Both the position numbers and the translations under genes were made by a program. 64,000 nt of DNA from Geothrix sp. (GTDB lineage Bacteria > Acidobacteriota > Holophagae > Holophagales > Holophagaceae): positions 434,001-498,000 of the forward strand of contig NZ_JAHRYQ010000001.1 in NCBI RefSeq assembly GCF_020622065.1, in the 5' to 3' direction. Numbering within the stretch: position 1 is the stretch's first letter; every line of letters begins with the position of its first letter. This document shows positions 17,501 to 25,151 of this stretch, in pieces. The notes under the pieces were generated by a model that worked only from the letters and a program-made list of their open reading frames with translations, made no database searches and was not told where the DNA came from.

Positions 17501-17610
17501 CGGGCGGTGACCAGCACCGTGAGGGTGAAGGTCTTGCCGGAGCCCGCGCTGGCACTCACCACCAGCGACTGGTCGAGGATGCGGGGATCGCTCAGGTTGA
17601 GATTTCGCAT
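14506..17610 (-). CDS. AddA-like UvrD-family helicase-nuclease
   Basis: This protein of about 1034 residues has superfamily-1 helicase motifs: Walker A VSASAGSGKTFTL (18-30), motif II LLVDEYQDTSK (about 380), motif III VRVGDVKQAIYGFRGGD, motif V IQTAHGSKGLEYDDVILP and motif VI LLYVALTRAKGRL. The C-terminal region has a RecB-type nuclease core, GRADLVVWEDD followed by HLLDFKHSKAF near 970-985, and a YRDQLARYAKVL helix. With the AddB-like partner it should resect double-strand breaks for recombination. The ATG at 17610 lies one base after the addB stop, which decides the start. It is shorter than B. subtilis AddA (about 1230 residues). Confidence 0.85.
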   Translation of the reverse strand: MRNLNLSDPRILDQSLVVSASAGSGKTFTLTVLVTARLGRGDIRPWEILATTFSEASAADLRERLLRPLDLLSALDEAAWQQLLPHLEAPVAKDLETLLKDQSTIQHVKKSAGEVAQAAAHWMSAPWLASAAKARAFWRRVRREAELLQVSTIHSLAMRVLSKGEGSNDTILDVRHPSLLRLLRLTVRESLTLPLGHVDEVPARLLLAWAEQNWEALSQGFDNHLDALGHLTGEDPSRHRDALSRALAAARTALAPFAADPELAKHPSGKGLHNFKQENLLPVPGDGADMQANLRWAQAQSGRVSNPPPAYYSDAFCDAMATLKPVASALEAWLRCLLVNALRRFEEEKQAQGLATFGDLVRKALDSLKNHGLETPPPKLLLVDEYQDTSKVQDAFLEALGAERMVRVGDVKQAIYGFRGGDPDLLRDRLAAAGEGAFRLASNFRSTPEIVSLANTYVDQVWPQLDPSVGDLDGAQVPVAPSGPPVGLVRTPAPSTSGDLPALSDWISGLSRESGWTESLGAPTKTGSRTRALLLKQRTRLPGLLQRLKAQGIQPYVVAKEGFWDSPGVRLILAALEAVAHPERPIPCAALLRQVVGLTDSELATLAQGGEGRPGLPGLGQLDPERLPEAHRDAARFLLDLRQASTQTIAGRLLRHGALLQAIATLEVHGALEPLRARRNLAGLLAKLQGLPASPSVAYALLDDERNGLERGDLPASVEDADLLIQTAHGSKGLEYDDVILPLLNVNPRSFRKGDLRTRPETGELLLAWKLGKFTGRTYDDLKPLVESKQKRDELNLLYVALTRAKGRLCVLLQEPKDPKEPKPPSEFKTWAKWGQVLASAHPDWKALTDAPMPEPLPARITLRPDLPPVRTALADIALPADAHDDLPGDTRSKARQEGEAMHAFLRDLLVRWEDPGAFLACLDRAPSVAHARENALRFLEQFDAKGWRHLRRRTELPLAGAASSGALGRADLVVWEDDRIHLLDFKHSKAFGEAELVGYRDQLARYAKVLEAREGRIVEAWLVALKSGEWVRA

Positions 17611-17611
17611 C

Positions 17612-20563
17612 TCAGTCCCCCTCCCCATCGGTCTCGACGGTCACGTCCACGGGCCGCCCGCAGAGGGCCGCCAACTGGCACTGGCTGCAATGTTCGCCAG
17701 GCGTGGGAGGGAAGTCCCCTGACTCCAGGCGTGCATCGAAGCGGGAGAGGTTCGTTAGCAACTTCTCGCGCCAGGCACCATCGGGTCCGGCCTCGGCAAG
17801 GGTGCCCAGGTGCTTGGTGAAGGGCTTTGGCTCATCCTCCTTCAGGGGAAACAGTACCGCCGTGGCCCTTTCGCCCTCATAGACCTGCTCCGCGAGGAGC
17901 ATGTAGAGGGGAGTCTGGAGGTGGGACCCGAAGGGCGCGTCGTCGTCGGCGTAGGCCTTGAGGTAGGTCTCCTTCGAGGTCTTGTAATCCACGACCCGTA
18001 GGAAGGAGAGGCTGTCACTGGTCCAGCGCTCGATGCGATCCACCTTGCCACTGACGGCGAGGGTGTGACCGTCACCCAGGTCCAAGGAGACTGGACCGAG
18101 GCTGCCCTCGAGGGACAGAAGGGTCCGATGCCAGATCTCCGGTGGGGGCGCTGCGGCCTTCTTGCCCTTCGGAGTGGACAGACATGCAGGGTCGAGCAAT
18201 GCGAGTTCCCCCTTGTCGGGGGCATCCGCCTGAACATCCCGAAGTAGGCCTGCGGCCAGATTAGGCAGAAGGGATTCCAGGCGGAGCACGGCCTGGGGCC
18301 ACTGCTCTTGCGGAATGTGGCGATCTAGCTCCTTCAGCCACTGGCCCTGGTGATCCAGCCATAGGGATTGCAGGTGGGGAATGAGGTCATCGGCTCCGGC
18401 CTCAGGGCCAAGCCCCAGTGCCGTCTGGAAGGCGGCAGGCCAGTCCTCCACGCCCACGAAAGGGGCCAGGGCTTCTTCCATGATGTGGTGGACGAGGATG
18501 CCCACGGCCATGGACATCCGGGTGCGCGCATCGAAGGTCTGCAAGCCCCAAACGCGCTCAGCGAAAGAACGGAAGGGGCACTTGGCGAGGCTTTCAAGTG
18601 CCGTGGGGCTGGCGCTGTCCTGCCCCTTGAGCCAGGCGGCGCGGAATCCCGGTGCACGGTCGAAGTCCGGCGCTTCCGCCAGCAGCGCCTCACTGGCGGG
18701 GCAAGCCTGGGCAGCGGTGGCCCGGGCCTGATGGAGAGGTGACTGATCGTGGCCTTCCCAGCGCCAGCGCAGGCGGCTGTGCAGCGCGGCTTCAGCACTC
18801 CATGGGGCCGCACCTTCCAGCGCCGTCCAGAAGGGTCCCTGGGACTTCATGCGGCCATCCTCATCCTGGGCAGGACTGAGCACCACCAGGCGCTCGCGGG
18901 TCATGGCCAGCACCTTGTTGAATGCGTAGGCCTCTCGCTGGAAAGCGCGGGGAATCTGGTCGCCATGCTCGCTGCGGGGTAGCCAGAACCGCTGCAGGGC
19001 AGGGGGGAACGTAGCCGTCGGCTCCGCCTGACTGCAAGCGAGCAGCGCACGGTTGATGGCGGCCTTGCGGTCTCCGTCCAGGTCGGGATTCTCGGCAGGG
19101 CGGCTGGGCCAGGCACCTTCTGAGAGATCAAGGATCAGTGTGGCGCGCGCGCCGTTCCAGTCGTCGAGGACCGTACCTGGGGTGACCAGCCGCAGTCCCT
19201 CGACGGCTCGGGGGATCTCGCTGCTGCGCGCCGCGTCCAGGAAGGCCTCCAGCGCCAGGAGCATGTCGGCGAAGGTCCAGGTTTCGAGCCCCCAAGCCTC
19301 TTTGAGCAGGCCCAGCGGGGAGTAGAAATCGTCGGGATTCATGGGCAGTCGCAACGTGGTGGCCAGGGATTCCAGGCGCTCGGCCCACCGGTGGGCTGCC
19401 TGGGTAGTGGTCCTCAGCGCGGCCAGTTCCTGCCAGATGCTTTGGGCGTAATCCTTCACGCGGTCCCGCAGGTGCATGAAGCTGCCCTCGAAGGCGAGCG
19501 TCCCGCTCTGATCCGCAAGGGCCAAGGCGTCCGCCCAGTGGCGCAGATCGTCGCGCCTCGAGGCTCGGAGCCCGGCGGATACGGCGCATGGGTCCAGCCG
19601 CTGCACGCCCATGAGGAGAGTCCAGAGCGGGCTCCAGGCTTCGCTGGCGAGGAGGGGCTGCAGGCCGCCGCGCACATGGAGCGCCACGCCTTCTTCTGCC
19701 AGGAGGGGCGCGAGGAAAGCAGCCACTGTCTGAGGCTCGGGATGGATGAGGGTTATCTCGGCGGGGGAAATCCCAGCGTCCAGCCAGACGCAGACTTGCT
19801 CAATGGCCTGGCGAAGCAGGTCGAGGGGACCTTCGACGAGCCCCCGCTGGAATGTGTCTGCATGGTCCTTCAGATCCAGCGGTCCCTCGAATAGGGATTC
19901 CAGAGCGGGCGACCAAGGGGCTGATCCCCAGCCCTCCGGTTCAGAAAGGTCGAGGTCATTGGGGAGGCTTTCGCCATGGGCTTCGAGCCCATCAAGGAAC
20001 CACGCCACCAGGGGCTGGGCGCTGCCGAAGAGACCTGAGGCTTCGCCTCCCTTCTGGGCAGCCAACCTGAAGGTGGCACCGCACAGGCCCGGCACGCAGG
20101 CCAGGGCCCGCAGACGCGAAGGCACCAGGTCCCGGAGCCCGGCTTCCAACGGCCCATCGGCCTCGGTCCGCTCGATCCAGAGCCCGCGCTTCCCGGCCAA
20201 TTCCAGGTCCACGGCCTGCCATAGGGCTAGGTCCGGCTCCAAGTAACCGCCCGCTTCCACTTCCTTGAGGTAGGCCTCCATGTGGGCCAGCACGCTGGCC
20301 AGGCTGTGGGCGGCTTTGGGCTGGCCGAGGTCCAGCCCGTAGGTCTGCAATTCCCGAAGGGTGACCGGCAACAGACCCTGGGCCAGCAGCTCCCGGCAGG
20401 CCTGAGCGCGTGCCGTCAGCGCCTCCATGCTGGGACCCACCGAGCGTCCCTGAGCCTTGGCCAGTCTTCGTGCTACTCGCAGATGCAGCATGAGACTGAC
20501 GGCCCCCGACACAGGCGGTCGAGGGTCGTTCAGCAGCACGCCATCAAAGGGGTCGTAGCTCAT
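17612..20563 (-). CDS. AddB-like PD-(D/E)XK nuclease with Fe-S cysteines
   Basis: This 983-residue protein has a long helicase-like body without an intact Walker A, then a C-terminal RecB-family nuclease. Visible nuclease features are SPTALESLAKCPFRSFAERV (about 650-670), GKVDRIER, and VVDYKTSKETYL near 857, then HLQTPLYMLL. Four cysteines suited to a 4Fe-4S cluster are present: one in AKCPFRS and three in EHCSQCQLAALCG near 957. This is the AddB/Cas4-like arrangement. It should act with the AddA-like protein, which follows after one base. AddB proteins diverge strongly, so family assignment rests on domains and context. Confidence 0.82.
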   Translation of the reverse strand: MSYDPFDGVLLNDPRPPVSGAVSLMLHLRVARRLAKAQGRSVGPSMEALTARAQACRELLAQGLLPVTLRELQTYGLDLGQPKAAHSLASVLAHMEAYLKEVEAGGYLEPDLALWQAVDLELAGKRGLWIERTEADGPLEAGLRDLVPSRLRALACVPGLCGATFRLAAQKGGEASGLFGSAQPLVAWFLDGLEAHGESLPNDLDLSEPEGWGSAPWSPALESLFEGPLDLKDHADTFQRGLVEGPLDLLRQAIEQVCVWLDAGISPAEITLIHPEPQTVAAFLAPLLAEEGVALHVRGGLQPLLASEAWSPLWTLLMGVQRLDPCAVSAGLRASRRDDLRHWADALALADQSGTLAFEGSFMHLRDRVKDYAQSIWQELAALRTTTQAAHRWAERLESLATTLRLPMNPDDFYSPLGLLKEAWGLETWTFADMLLALEAFLDAARSSEIPRAVEGLRLVTPGTVLDDWNGARATLILDLSEGAWPSRPAENPDLDGDRKAAINRALLACSQAEPTATFPPALQRFWLPRSEHGDQIPRAFQREAYAFNKVLAMTRERLVVLSPAQDEDGRMKSQGPFWTALEGAAPWSAEAALHSRLRWRWEGHDQSPLHQARATAAQACPASEALLAEAPDFDRAPGFRAAWLKGQDSASPTALESLAKCPFRSFAERVWGLQTFDARTRMSMAVGILVHHIMEEALAPFVGVEDWPAAFQTALGLGPEAGADDLIPHLQSLWLDHQGQWLKELDRHIPQEQWPQAVLRLESLLPNLAAGLLRDVQADAPDKGELALLDPACLSTPKGKKAAAPPPEIWHRTLLSLEGSLGPVSLDLGDGHTLAVSGKVDRIERWTSDSLSFLRVVDYKTSKETYLKAYADDDAPFGSHLQTPLYMLLAEQVYEGERATAVLFPLKEDEPKPFTKHLGTLAEAGPDGAWREKLLTNLSRFDARLESGDFPPTPGEHCSQCQLAALCGRPVDVTVETDGEGD

Positions 20564-20882
20564 GCAGGCATCTCAAGGACAGACTTGGTTCCAGACCATC
20601 CTGCCACACCGGTTTGGACAGAAAATGTCCGTGGACTTCTCCAGGCTTCCAGCTCCAGGTAGGGACCTGCCGAAGCGGTCAACCTTGGCAAGACGACCAA
20701 GCCCTTGGGCAGATCGGCCTGCGGCTGCCGTCAGCCATCCGACCCCAGCGGGCCCTCCTGCTGGACATGCCACATGACCTCGGCATCAACTGAGAAAACG
20801 CTCCCAAAATTGCCCTCAAATTGGAGCGTTTTTTGGAGCGTTCATTTCACCCGGTAGTCTGCTGAGCCGTATTTATACAATT
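20564..20882. other. Gene-free stretch upstream of addB with octamer repeats
   Basis: I see no credible gene in these 319 bases. They must hold the promoter of the AddAB-like operon (minus strand). Near the middle, AACGCTCC occurs once on the plus strand (20797-20804) and GGAGCGTT twice (20823-20830 and 20835-20842), giving a 10-bp inverted repeat (20795-20804 with 20823-20832) followed by TTTTTT on the plus strand. This could be a plus-strand terminator or an operator array. The right end (about 20855-20882) is A/T-rich. Confidence 0.5.
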
Positions 20883-20906
20883 AGAGCCTAGATTCCTCTA
20901 GGCTCT
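20883..20906. terminator. Hairpin terminator after the tRNA pair
   Basis: AGAGCCTAGA (20883-20892) and TCTAGGCTCT (20897-20906) form a 10-bp perfect stem with a 4-nt loop. It lies just beyond the CCA end of tRNA-Glu on the minus strand. The plus-strand copy is followed by TTTC and the minus-strand copy by AATTGT, so it may act both ways. Confidence 0.7.
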
Positions 20907-20910
20907 TTTC

Positions 20911-20985
20911 TGGTAGGGCTAACGGGATTTGAACCCGTGTTACCGCCGTGAAAGGGCGGTGTCCTGACCCCTAGACGATAGCCCC
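20911..20985 (-). tRNA. tRNA-Glu (anticodon TTC)
   Basis: Read on the minus strand, the gene begins GGGGCTATCGTCTAG. It has a 7-bp acceptor stem (first pair G-U), the anticodon loop CTTTCAC inside a CCGCC/GGCGG stem, and a T arm with the GGTTCAAATCC loop region. CCA is encoded (20911-20913 on the plus strand as TGG). Anticodon TTC reads Glu codons. It follows tRNA-Lys by 13 bases and probably shares its transcript. Confidence 0.95.
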
Positions 20986-20998
20986 ATGGGGTGGAACT

Positions 20999-21073
20999 TG
21001 GTGGGCCCTGCGGGATTTGAACCCGCGGCCAACGGCTTAAAAGGCCGCTGCTCTACCACTGAGCTAAGGGCCC
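20999..21073 (-). tRNA. tRNA-Lys (anticodon TTT)
   Basis: Read on the minus strand, it begins GGGCCCTTAGCTCAGTGG. The anticodon arm is GCGGC-CTTTTAA-GCCGT, giving anticodon TTT for Lys. The T arm is GCGGG-TTCAAAT-CCCGC and the acceptor AGGGCCC pairs with GGGCCCT. CCA is encoded (20999-21001 on the plus strand as TGG). It lies between purA and tRNA-Glu and is the first of the two in transcription order. Confidence 0.96.
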
Positions 21074-21177
21074 TTGCCGGTGGCTTCAGGTCCGCGAACC
21101 CTCGAGTCCGCGGTGCACGCAAGCGTGCGGTGCCTGAATGGGCAGGACGACCAGTGTGCCTGCGAAGGGCGCCGGGG

Positions 21178-22482
21178 TCAAGCCAGCAGCGGTTCGAGGA
21201 AGGTTCCGGGGTAGATGCATCCTTCGGCACGGTCGGGGCCGGTGCTGAGGTAGGCGATGGGCACTTCGACGCTCTCGACCAGAGCTTCGAGGTAGGCGTG
21301 GGCCTCGGCGGGGAGCTTCCCGTGGCTGGTGATGCCCCGGGTGCTGGCCCAGCCCTTGAAATACTTCACCTCGGGCTTCAGGCCCTTCCAGTCGGCGGCG
21401 CAGCTGGGGAGCTTGGTGGTGACAGTCCCTTCACCGGTGCGGTAGCCCACGATGAGGCCCACTTCGTCCAGGCCGTCCAGGACATCGAGCTTCATGATGG
21501 CCAGGCCATCCACGCCGTTGGTGCGGCAGGCGTGGGCAGTGATGGGCGCGTCAAACCAGCCGCAGCGGCGGGGCCGGCCGGTGGTGGTGCCGAACTCGCG
21601 GCCCGCCTGGCGGAGGTGCTCGCCGGTGGCATCGTGCATCTCGGCGGGGAAGGGGCCGGAGCCGACGCGGGTGGTGTAGGCCTTGGCGATGCCGAGGATC
21701 TTGTCGAGGGCCTTGGGGGGCAGGCCGGTGCCGGTGAAGAGGCCGCCCAGGCTGCAGTTGCTGGAGGTGACGAAGGGGTAGGTGCCGTGGTCGATGTCGA
21801 GCAGGGTCGCCTGGGCGCCCTCGAAGAGGATGCGATCGCCGCGTTCCCAGGCCGCGACCAGGTGGTTCTGCGTGTCGCCGATGAAGGGCAGGAAGGGTTC
21901 GGCGGTGCGCAGCAGGGACTCGACGACGCGCTCCAGGGAGGGCAGGTCGGCGCCCGCGCCCAGGCGCAGGCGGACTTCCTCGTAGCCGGGCCGGATGCGG
22001 TCGGCCAAGGTCTCGGGGTGGTGCAGGTCGCCCAGGCGCACGCCCATGCGGCCGGCCTTCGCCTCGTAGGCGGGCCCGATGCCCCGGCCGGTGGTGCCGA
22101 TCTTGTTGGCGCCGCCTTCACGCCAGAGGTCGAGGGCGATGTGGTGGGGCAGGATGATGTGGGCCTTGTCGGAGAGCATCAGGCGGCCGGTCAGGTCGAA
22201 GCCTCGGGCCTGGAGGCGGTCCAGCTCCTGCTGGAAGACCTCGAGGTTGAGCACCACGCCGTTACCCACCACCAGGAAGCAGCCGGGGTGGAGGGCGCCG
22301 CTGGGCACCTGGTGCAGGGCGATGCTCTGGCCATCAACCACGACGGTGTGGCCGGCGTTGTTGCCGCCCTGGAAGCGCACGACCTGGCGGAACTTGGGGC
22401 TGAGGAGATCGACGACCTTGCCTTTGCCCTCATCGCCCCACTGCAGGCCCAGGATCGCCAGATTGGTCCTAACCAGGCTCAT
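21178..22482 (-). CDS. purA: Adenylosuccinate synthetase
   Basis: PurA joins IMP and aspartate using GTP, the first step from IMP to AMP. The 434-residue protein has the N-terminal GLQWGDEGKGKVVDLL (P-loop-like region with catalytic Asp), GGNNAGHTVVVDG (catalytic His), IGTTGRGIGPAYEAKAGR, ILFEGAQATLLDIDHGTYPFVTSS (signature) and GTTTGRPRRCGWFDAP. Length and motifs are normal. GGGAGGG precedes the ATG. It is a single-gene unit divergent from clpC; the purB and other purine genes are not in the window. Confidence 0.97.
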   Translation of the reverse strand: MSLVRTNLAILGLQWGDEGKGKVVDLLSPKFRQVVRFQGGNNAGHTVVVDGQSIALHQVPSGALHPGCFLVVGNGVVLNLEVFQQELDRLQARGFDLTGRLMLSDKAHIILPHHIALDLWREGGANKIGTTGRGIGPAYEAKAGRMGVRLGDLHHPETLADRIRPGYEEVRLRLGAGADLPSLERVVESLLRTAEPFLPFIGDTQNHLVAAWERGDRILFEGAQATLLDIDHGTYPFVTSSNCSLGGLFTGTGLPPKALDKILGIAKAYTTRVGSGPFPAEMHDATGEHLRQAGREFGTTTGRPRRCGWFDAPITAHACRTNGVDGLAIMKLDVLDGLDEVGLIVGYRTGEGTVTTKLPSCAADWKGLKPEVKYFKGWASTRGITSHGKLPAEAHAYLEALVESVEVPIAYLSTGPDRAEGCIYPGTFLEPLLA

Positions 22483-22676
22483 GTCGCCCTCCCCGACCCT
22501 CCAGTCTAGCGGTCCAGGCCGGTTCTGTCCCGAACGGAGGCGCGGTCCAGCCCCAGGCGGATCGGGACAAGGGGGGTGGAAGGCGCTACCCTGGTAGGCC
22601 GCCCCGGAACCATCCCGGCTTCGGGGCCATCCAAGACCCGTGAGGGTGATCTGCAGCTGACCCGGAAGGGTGTCCC

Positions 22677-25151
22677 GTGTTCGAAAAATTCACCGAAAAA
22701 GCCCGCCGCGTGATGTTTTTCGCCCGCTATGAGGCGAGCCAGTTCGGTGCGGAAAGCATTCAGAGCGGCCACCTCCTGCTGGGGCTTCTCCGGGAGTCGG
22801 AAAAGACCAGCACCCAGCTGCTCGAGCGCATGGGCGTCCAGGTGAGCGCCCTGCGGGAACGCCTGGTGACGGCCCTGACCCCCCGGGACAAGAAGATCAC
22901 CCCCAGCAGCACCAGCATCGACATTCCCATGGAGGAGGAGGTCAAGCGCATCCTCCAGCACGCCACGGCCGAGAGCGCCAAGCTCAACCACAAGCATGTG
23001 GGGGCCGAGCACCTGCTGCTGGGCATGCTGAAGGAGGAGGGCTGCCTGGCGGGACGCCTGTTGAAGGAGGCCGGCGCCGACCTGATCGCCGCCAAGGAGA
23101 TCCTGCTGGAGAGCAGCAAGGAAGAGAAGATCGCGAAGAAGAAGAAGGAGCACCCCCTCCTCTCCGAGTTCGCCCGCAACCTGTCCGAGATGGCCGAGCG
23201 CGGCATCTTCGACAACCTCATCGGCCGCGAGCAGGAGGTCGAGCGCATCGTCCAGATCCTCAGCCGCCGCCGGAAGAACAACCCCATCCTGCTGGGCGAG
23301 GCCGGCGTGGGCAAGACCGCCATCGTGGAGGGCCTGGCCCAGAAGATCCACGAGGGCGTGGTGCCGCCGAGCCTGGCGGACAAGCGCATCTACGCACTGG
23401 ACCTCAGCCTGGTGGTGGCGGGCACCAAGTACCGCGGCCAGTTCGAGGAGCGCCTGAAGTCCATCATCGCCGAGGCCAGCAAGGATCCCAGCGTGGTCCT
23501 GTTCATCGACGAGATCCACAGCCTCATCGGCACCGGCGCCGCCGAGGGCAGCCTGGATGCCGCGAACATCCTGAAGCCCGCCCTCAGCCGGGGTGAGATC
23601 CAGTGCATCGGCGCCACCACGCACAAGGAATACGCCAAATACATCGACAAGGACCGCAGCCTGGTGCGGCGCTTCCAGCCGGTGACCGTGAATCCGCCGG
23701 ACGAGATCGAGAGCCTGCGCATCATCGAAGGCATCCGGGACCGCTATGAGCTGTTCCACCGGGTCCGCTACACGCCGAAGACCATGGAGGCCTCGGTCTA
23801 CCTGTCCAACCGCTACATCACGGACCGCTTCCTCCCCGACAAGGCCATCGACCTGCTGGACGAGGCCGGCGCCCGCGTGAAGCTGCGGGCGGGTCCCGGC
23901 GGCGCCACGCCCGAGGGGCAGACCCACGAGGACGAGCTGCACCGGGTCATCAACGAGATGAATGAGGCCGTGCTGAGCCGCGATTTCGAGAAGGCCGTCC
24001 TGCTGCGCCAGAAGGAGCTGCAGCTGCGCGAGGAGATCCAGAAGAGCCGCTCCGAGCTCACCGACGAGGACTACGCGCGCTTCCCCGAAGTGACCGAGCA
24101 GGACATCGAGGATGTGGTGGCCAGCTGGACTGGCATTCCCGTGAAGGCCCTGAAGGGCGACGAGAAGGCCAACCTCGTGAACATGGAACCCCGGATCAAC
24201 GAGCGGGTCATCGGCCAGCCCGAGGCGGTGAGCGCCGTGGTGCGCGCCGTGCGCCGCGCCCGGACCGGCCTCAAGAATCCGAACCGGCCCATGGGCTCCT
24301 TCCTGTTCCTAGGCCCCACCGGCGTGGGCAAGACCGAGCTGGCGAAGACCCTGGCGGCCTTCCTCTTCGGGGATGCCAAGAAGATGATCCGCTTCGACAT
24401 GTCCGAGTACATGGAGAAGCACGAGGTCTCCAAGCTGCTCGGGGCCCCTCCGGGGTATGTGGGCTACGAGGAGGGCGGCATGCTGACGGACCGCATCCGG
24501 CGGAACCCGTACTGCGTCCTGCTCTTCGACGAGATCGAAAAGGCCCACCCCGACCTGATCAACATCCTGCTGTCGATCTTTGACGATGGTCAGGCTTCGG
24601 ACGCCTTCGGGAACCTGGTGGACTTCAAGAACACCATCATCATCATGACATCCAATGTGGGCAGCCGGGAGCTGCTGTCGGAGAAGAACCTCGGCTTCGT
24701 CGAGCAGGACGGCCGTCCCGACGCCAAGAGCGGCGATGCCATGAAGGTGCTCAAGCGGACCTTCCCCCCCGAGTTCCTGAACCGCATCGACGAGATTGTG
24801 GTGTTCAACCGCCTGGGCGATGACGAGCTGCGCAAGATCGTCCGCCTGCTGGTGGAGGATCTCAACCTCACCCTCCAGAAGCACAAGCTCTCCGTCGCGC
24901 TGACGGACGCGGCCTGCGATTGGCTGGTGAAGACCACCTTGCGCGACCGGGCCTACGGCGCGCGGCCGTTGCGGCGCGCCATCCAGAAGCAGGTGGAGGA
25001 TCCCCTCGCCGAGCTGATGGTGGGCCAGGACACGGTGCCCTCGGGCGCGGTGAATTTCGATCTGGTGGACGGAAAGCTCGTCCCCACCCTGTCTGAGTCC
25101 GGAGACGTGGCCACTGGCCAGGAAACCCATCTGGTCGGAGCGCCTGAATGA
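22677..25151 (+). CDS. clpC: ClpC-type AAA+ unfoldase of the Clp protease
   Basis: This 824-residue protein has two Clp N-terminal repeats (1-150), AAA-1 with Walker A GEAGVGKT (about 206-213), a short UVR-type coil (RDFEKAVLLRQKELQLREEI, about 436-455), and AAA-2 with GPTGVGKT (about 546-553). The tripeptide LGF (about 672) in SEKNLGFVEQD matches the ClpP-binding loop, so this is a protease partner and not a disaggregase like ClpB at 40418. The GTG at 22677 begins the standard MFEKFTEKARRV N-terminus. A TACCCT at 22587-22592 may be its -10 box. bamA overlaps its stop by four bases, an unusual pairing. Confidence 0.93.
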   Translation: MFEKFTEKARRVMFFARYEASQFGAESIQSGHLLLGLLRESEKTSTQLLERMGVQVSALRERLVTALTPRDKKITPSSTSIDIPMEEEVKRILQHATAESAKLNHKHVGAEHLLLGMLKEEGCLAGRLLKEAGADLIAAKEILLESSKEEKIAKKKKEHPLLSEFARNLSEMAERGIFDNLIGREQEVERIVQILSRRRKNNPILLGEAGVGKTAIVEGLAQKIHEGVVPPSLADKRIYALDLSLVVAGTKYRGQFEERLKSIIAEASKDPSVVLFIDEIHSLIGTGAAEGSLDAANILKPALSRGEIQCIGATTHKEYAKYIDKDRSLVRRFQPVTVNPPDEIESLRIIEGIRDRYELFHRVRYTPKTMEASVYLSNRYITDRFLPDKAIDLLDEAGARVKLRAGPGGATPEGQTHEDELHRVINEMNEAVLSRDFEKAVLLRQKELQLREEIQKSRSELTDEDYARFPEVTEQDIEDVVASWTGIPVKALKGDEKANLVNMEPRINERVIGQPEAVSAVVRAVRRARTGLKNPNRPMGSFLFLGPTGVGKTELAKTLAAFLFGDAKKMIRFDMSEYMEKHEVSKLLGAPPGYVGYEEGGMLTDRIRRNPYCVLLFDEIEKAHPDLINILLSIFDDGQASDAFGNLVDFKNTIIIMTSNVGSRELLSEKNLGFVEQDGRPDAKSGDAMKVLKRTFPPEFLNRIDEIVVFNRLGDDELRKIVRLLVEDLNLTLQKHKLSVALTDAACDWLVKTTLRDRAYGARPLRRAIQKQVEDPLAELMVGQDTVPSGAVNFDLVDGKLVPTLSESGDVATGQETHLVGAPE

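Noticed and set aside
20911..20985. tRNA-Glu as an integrated-element attachment site
   Set aside because: No repeat of the tRNA 3' end and no integrase gene were found within the window.
20986..22509. A plus-strand open frame of 507 codons antisense to purA
   Set aside because: It runs through tRNA-Lys and is fully antisense to a textbook PurA. Composition is that of a shadow frame.
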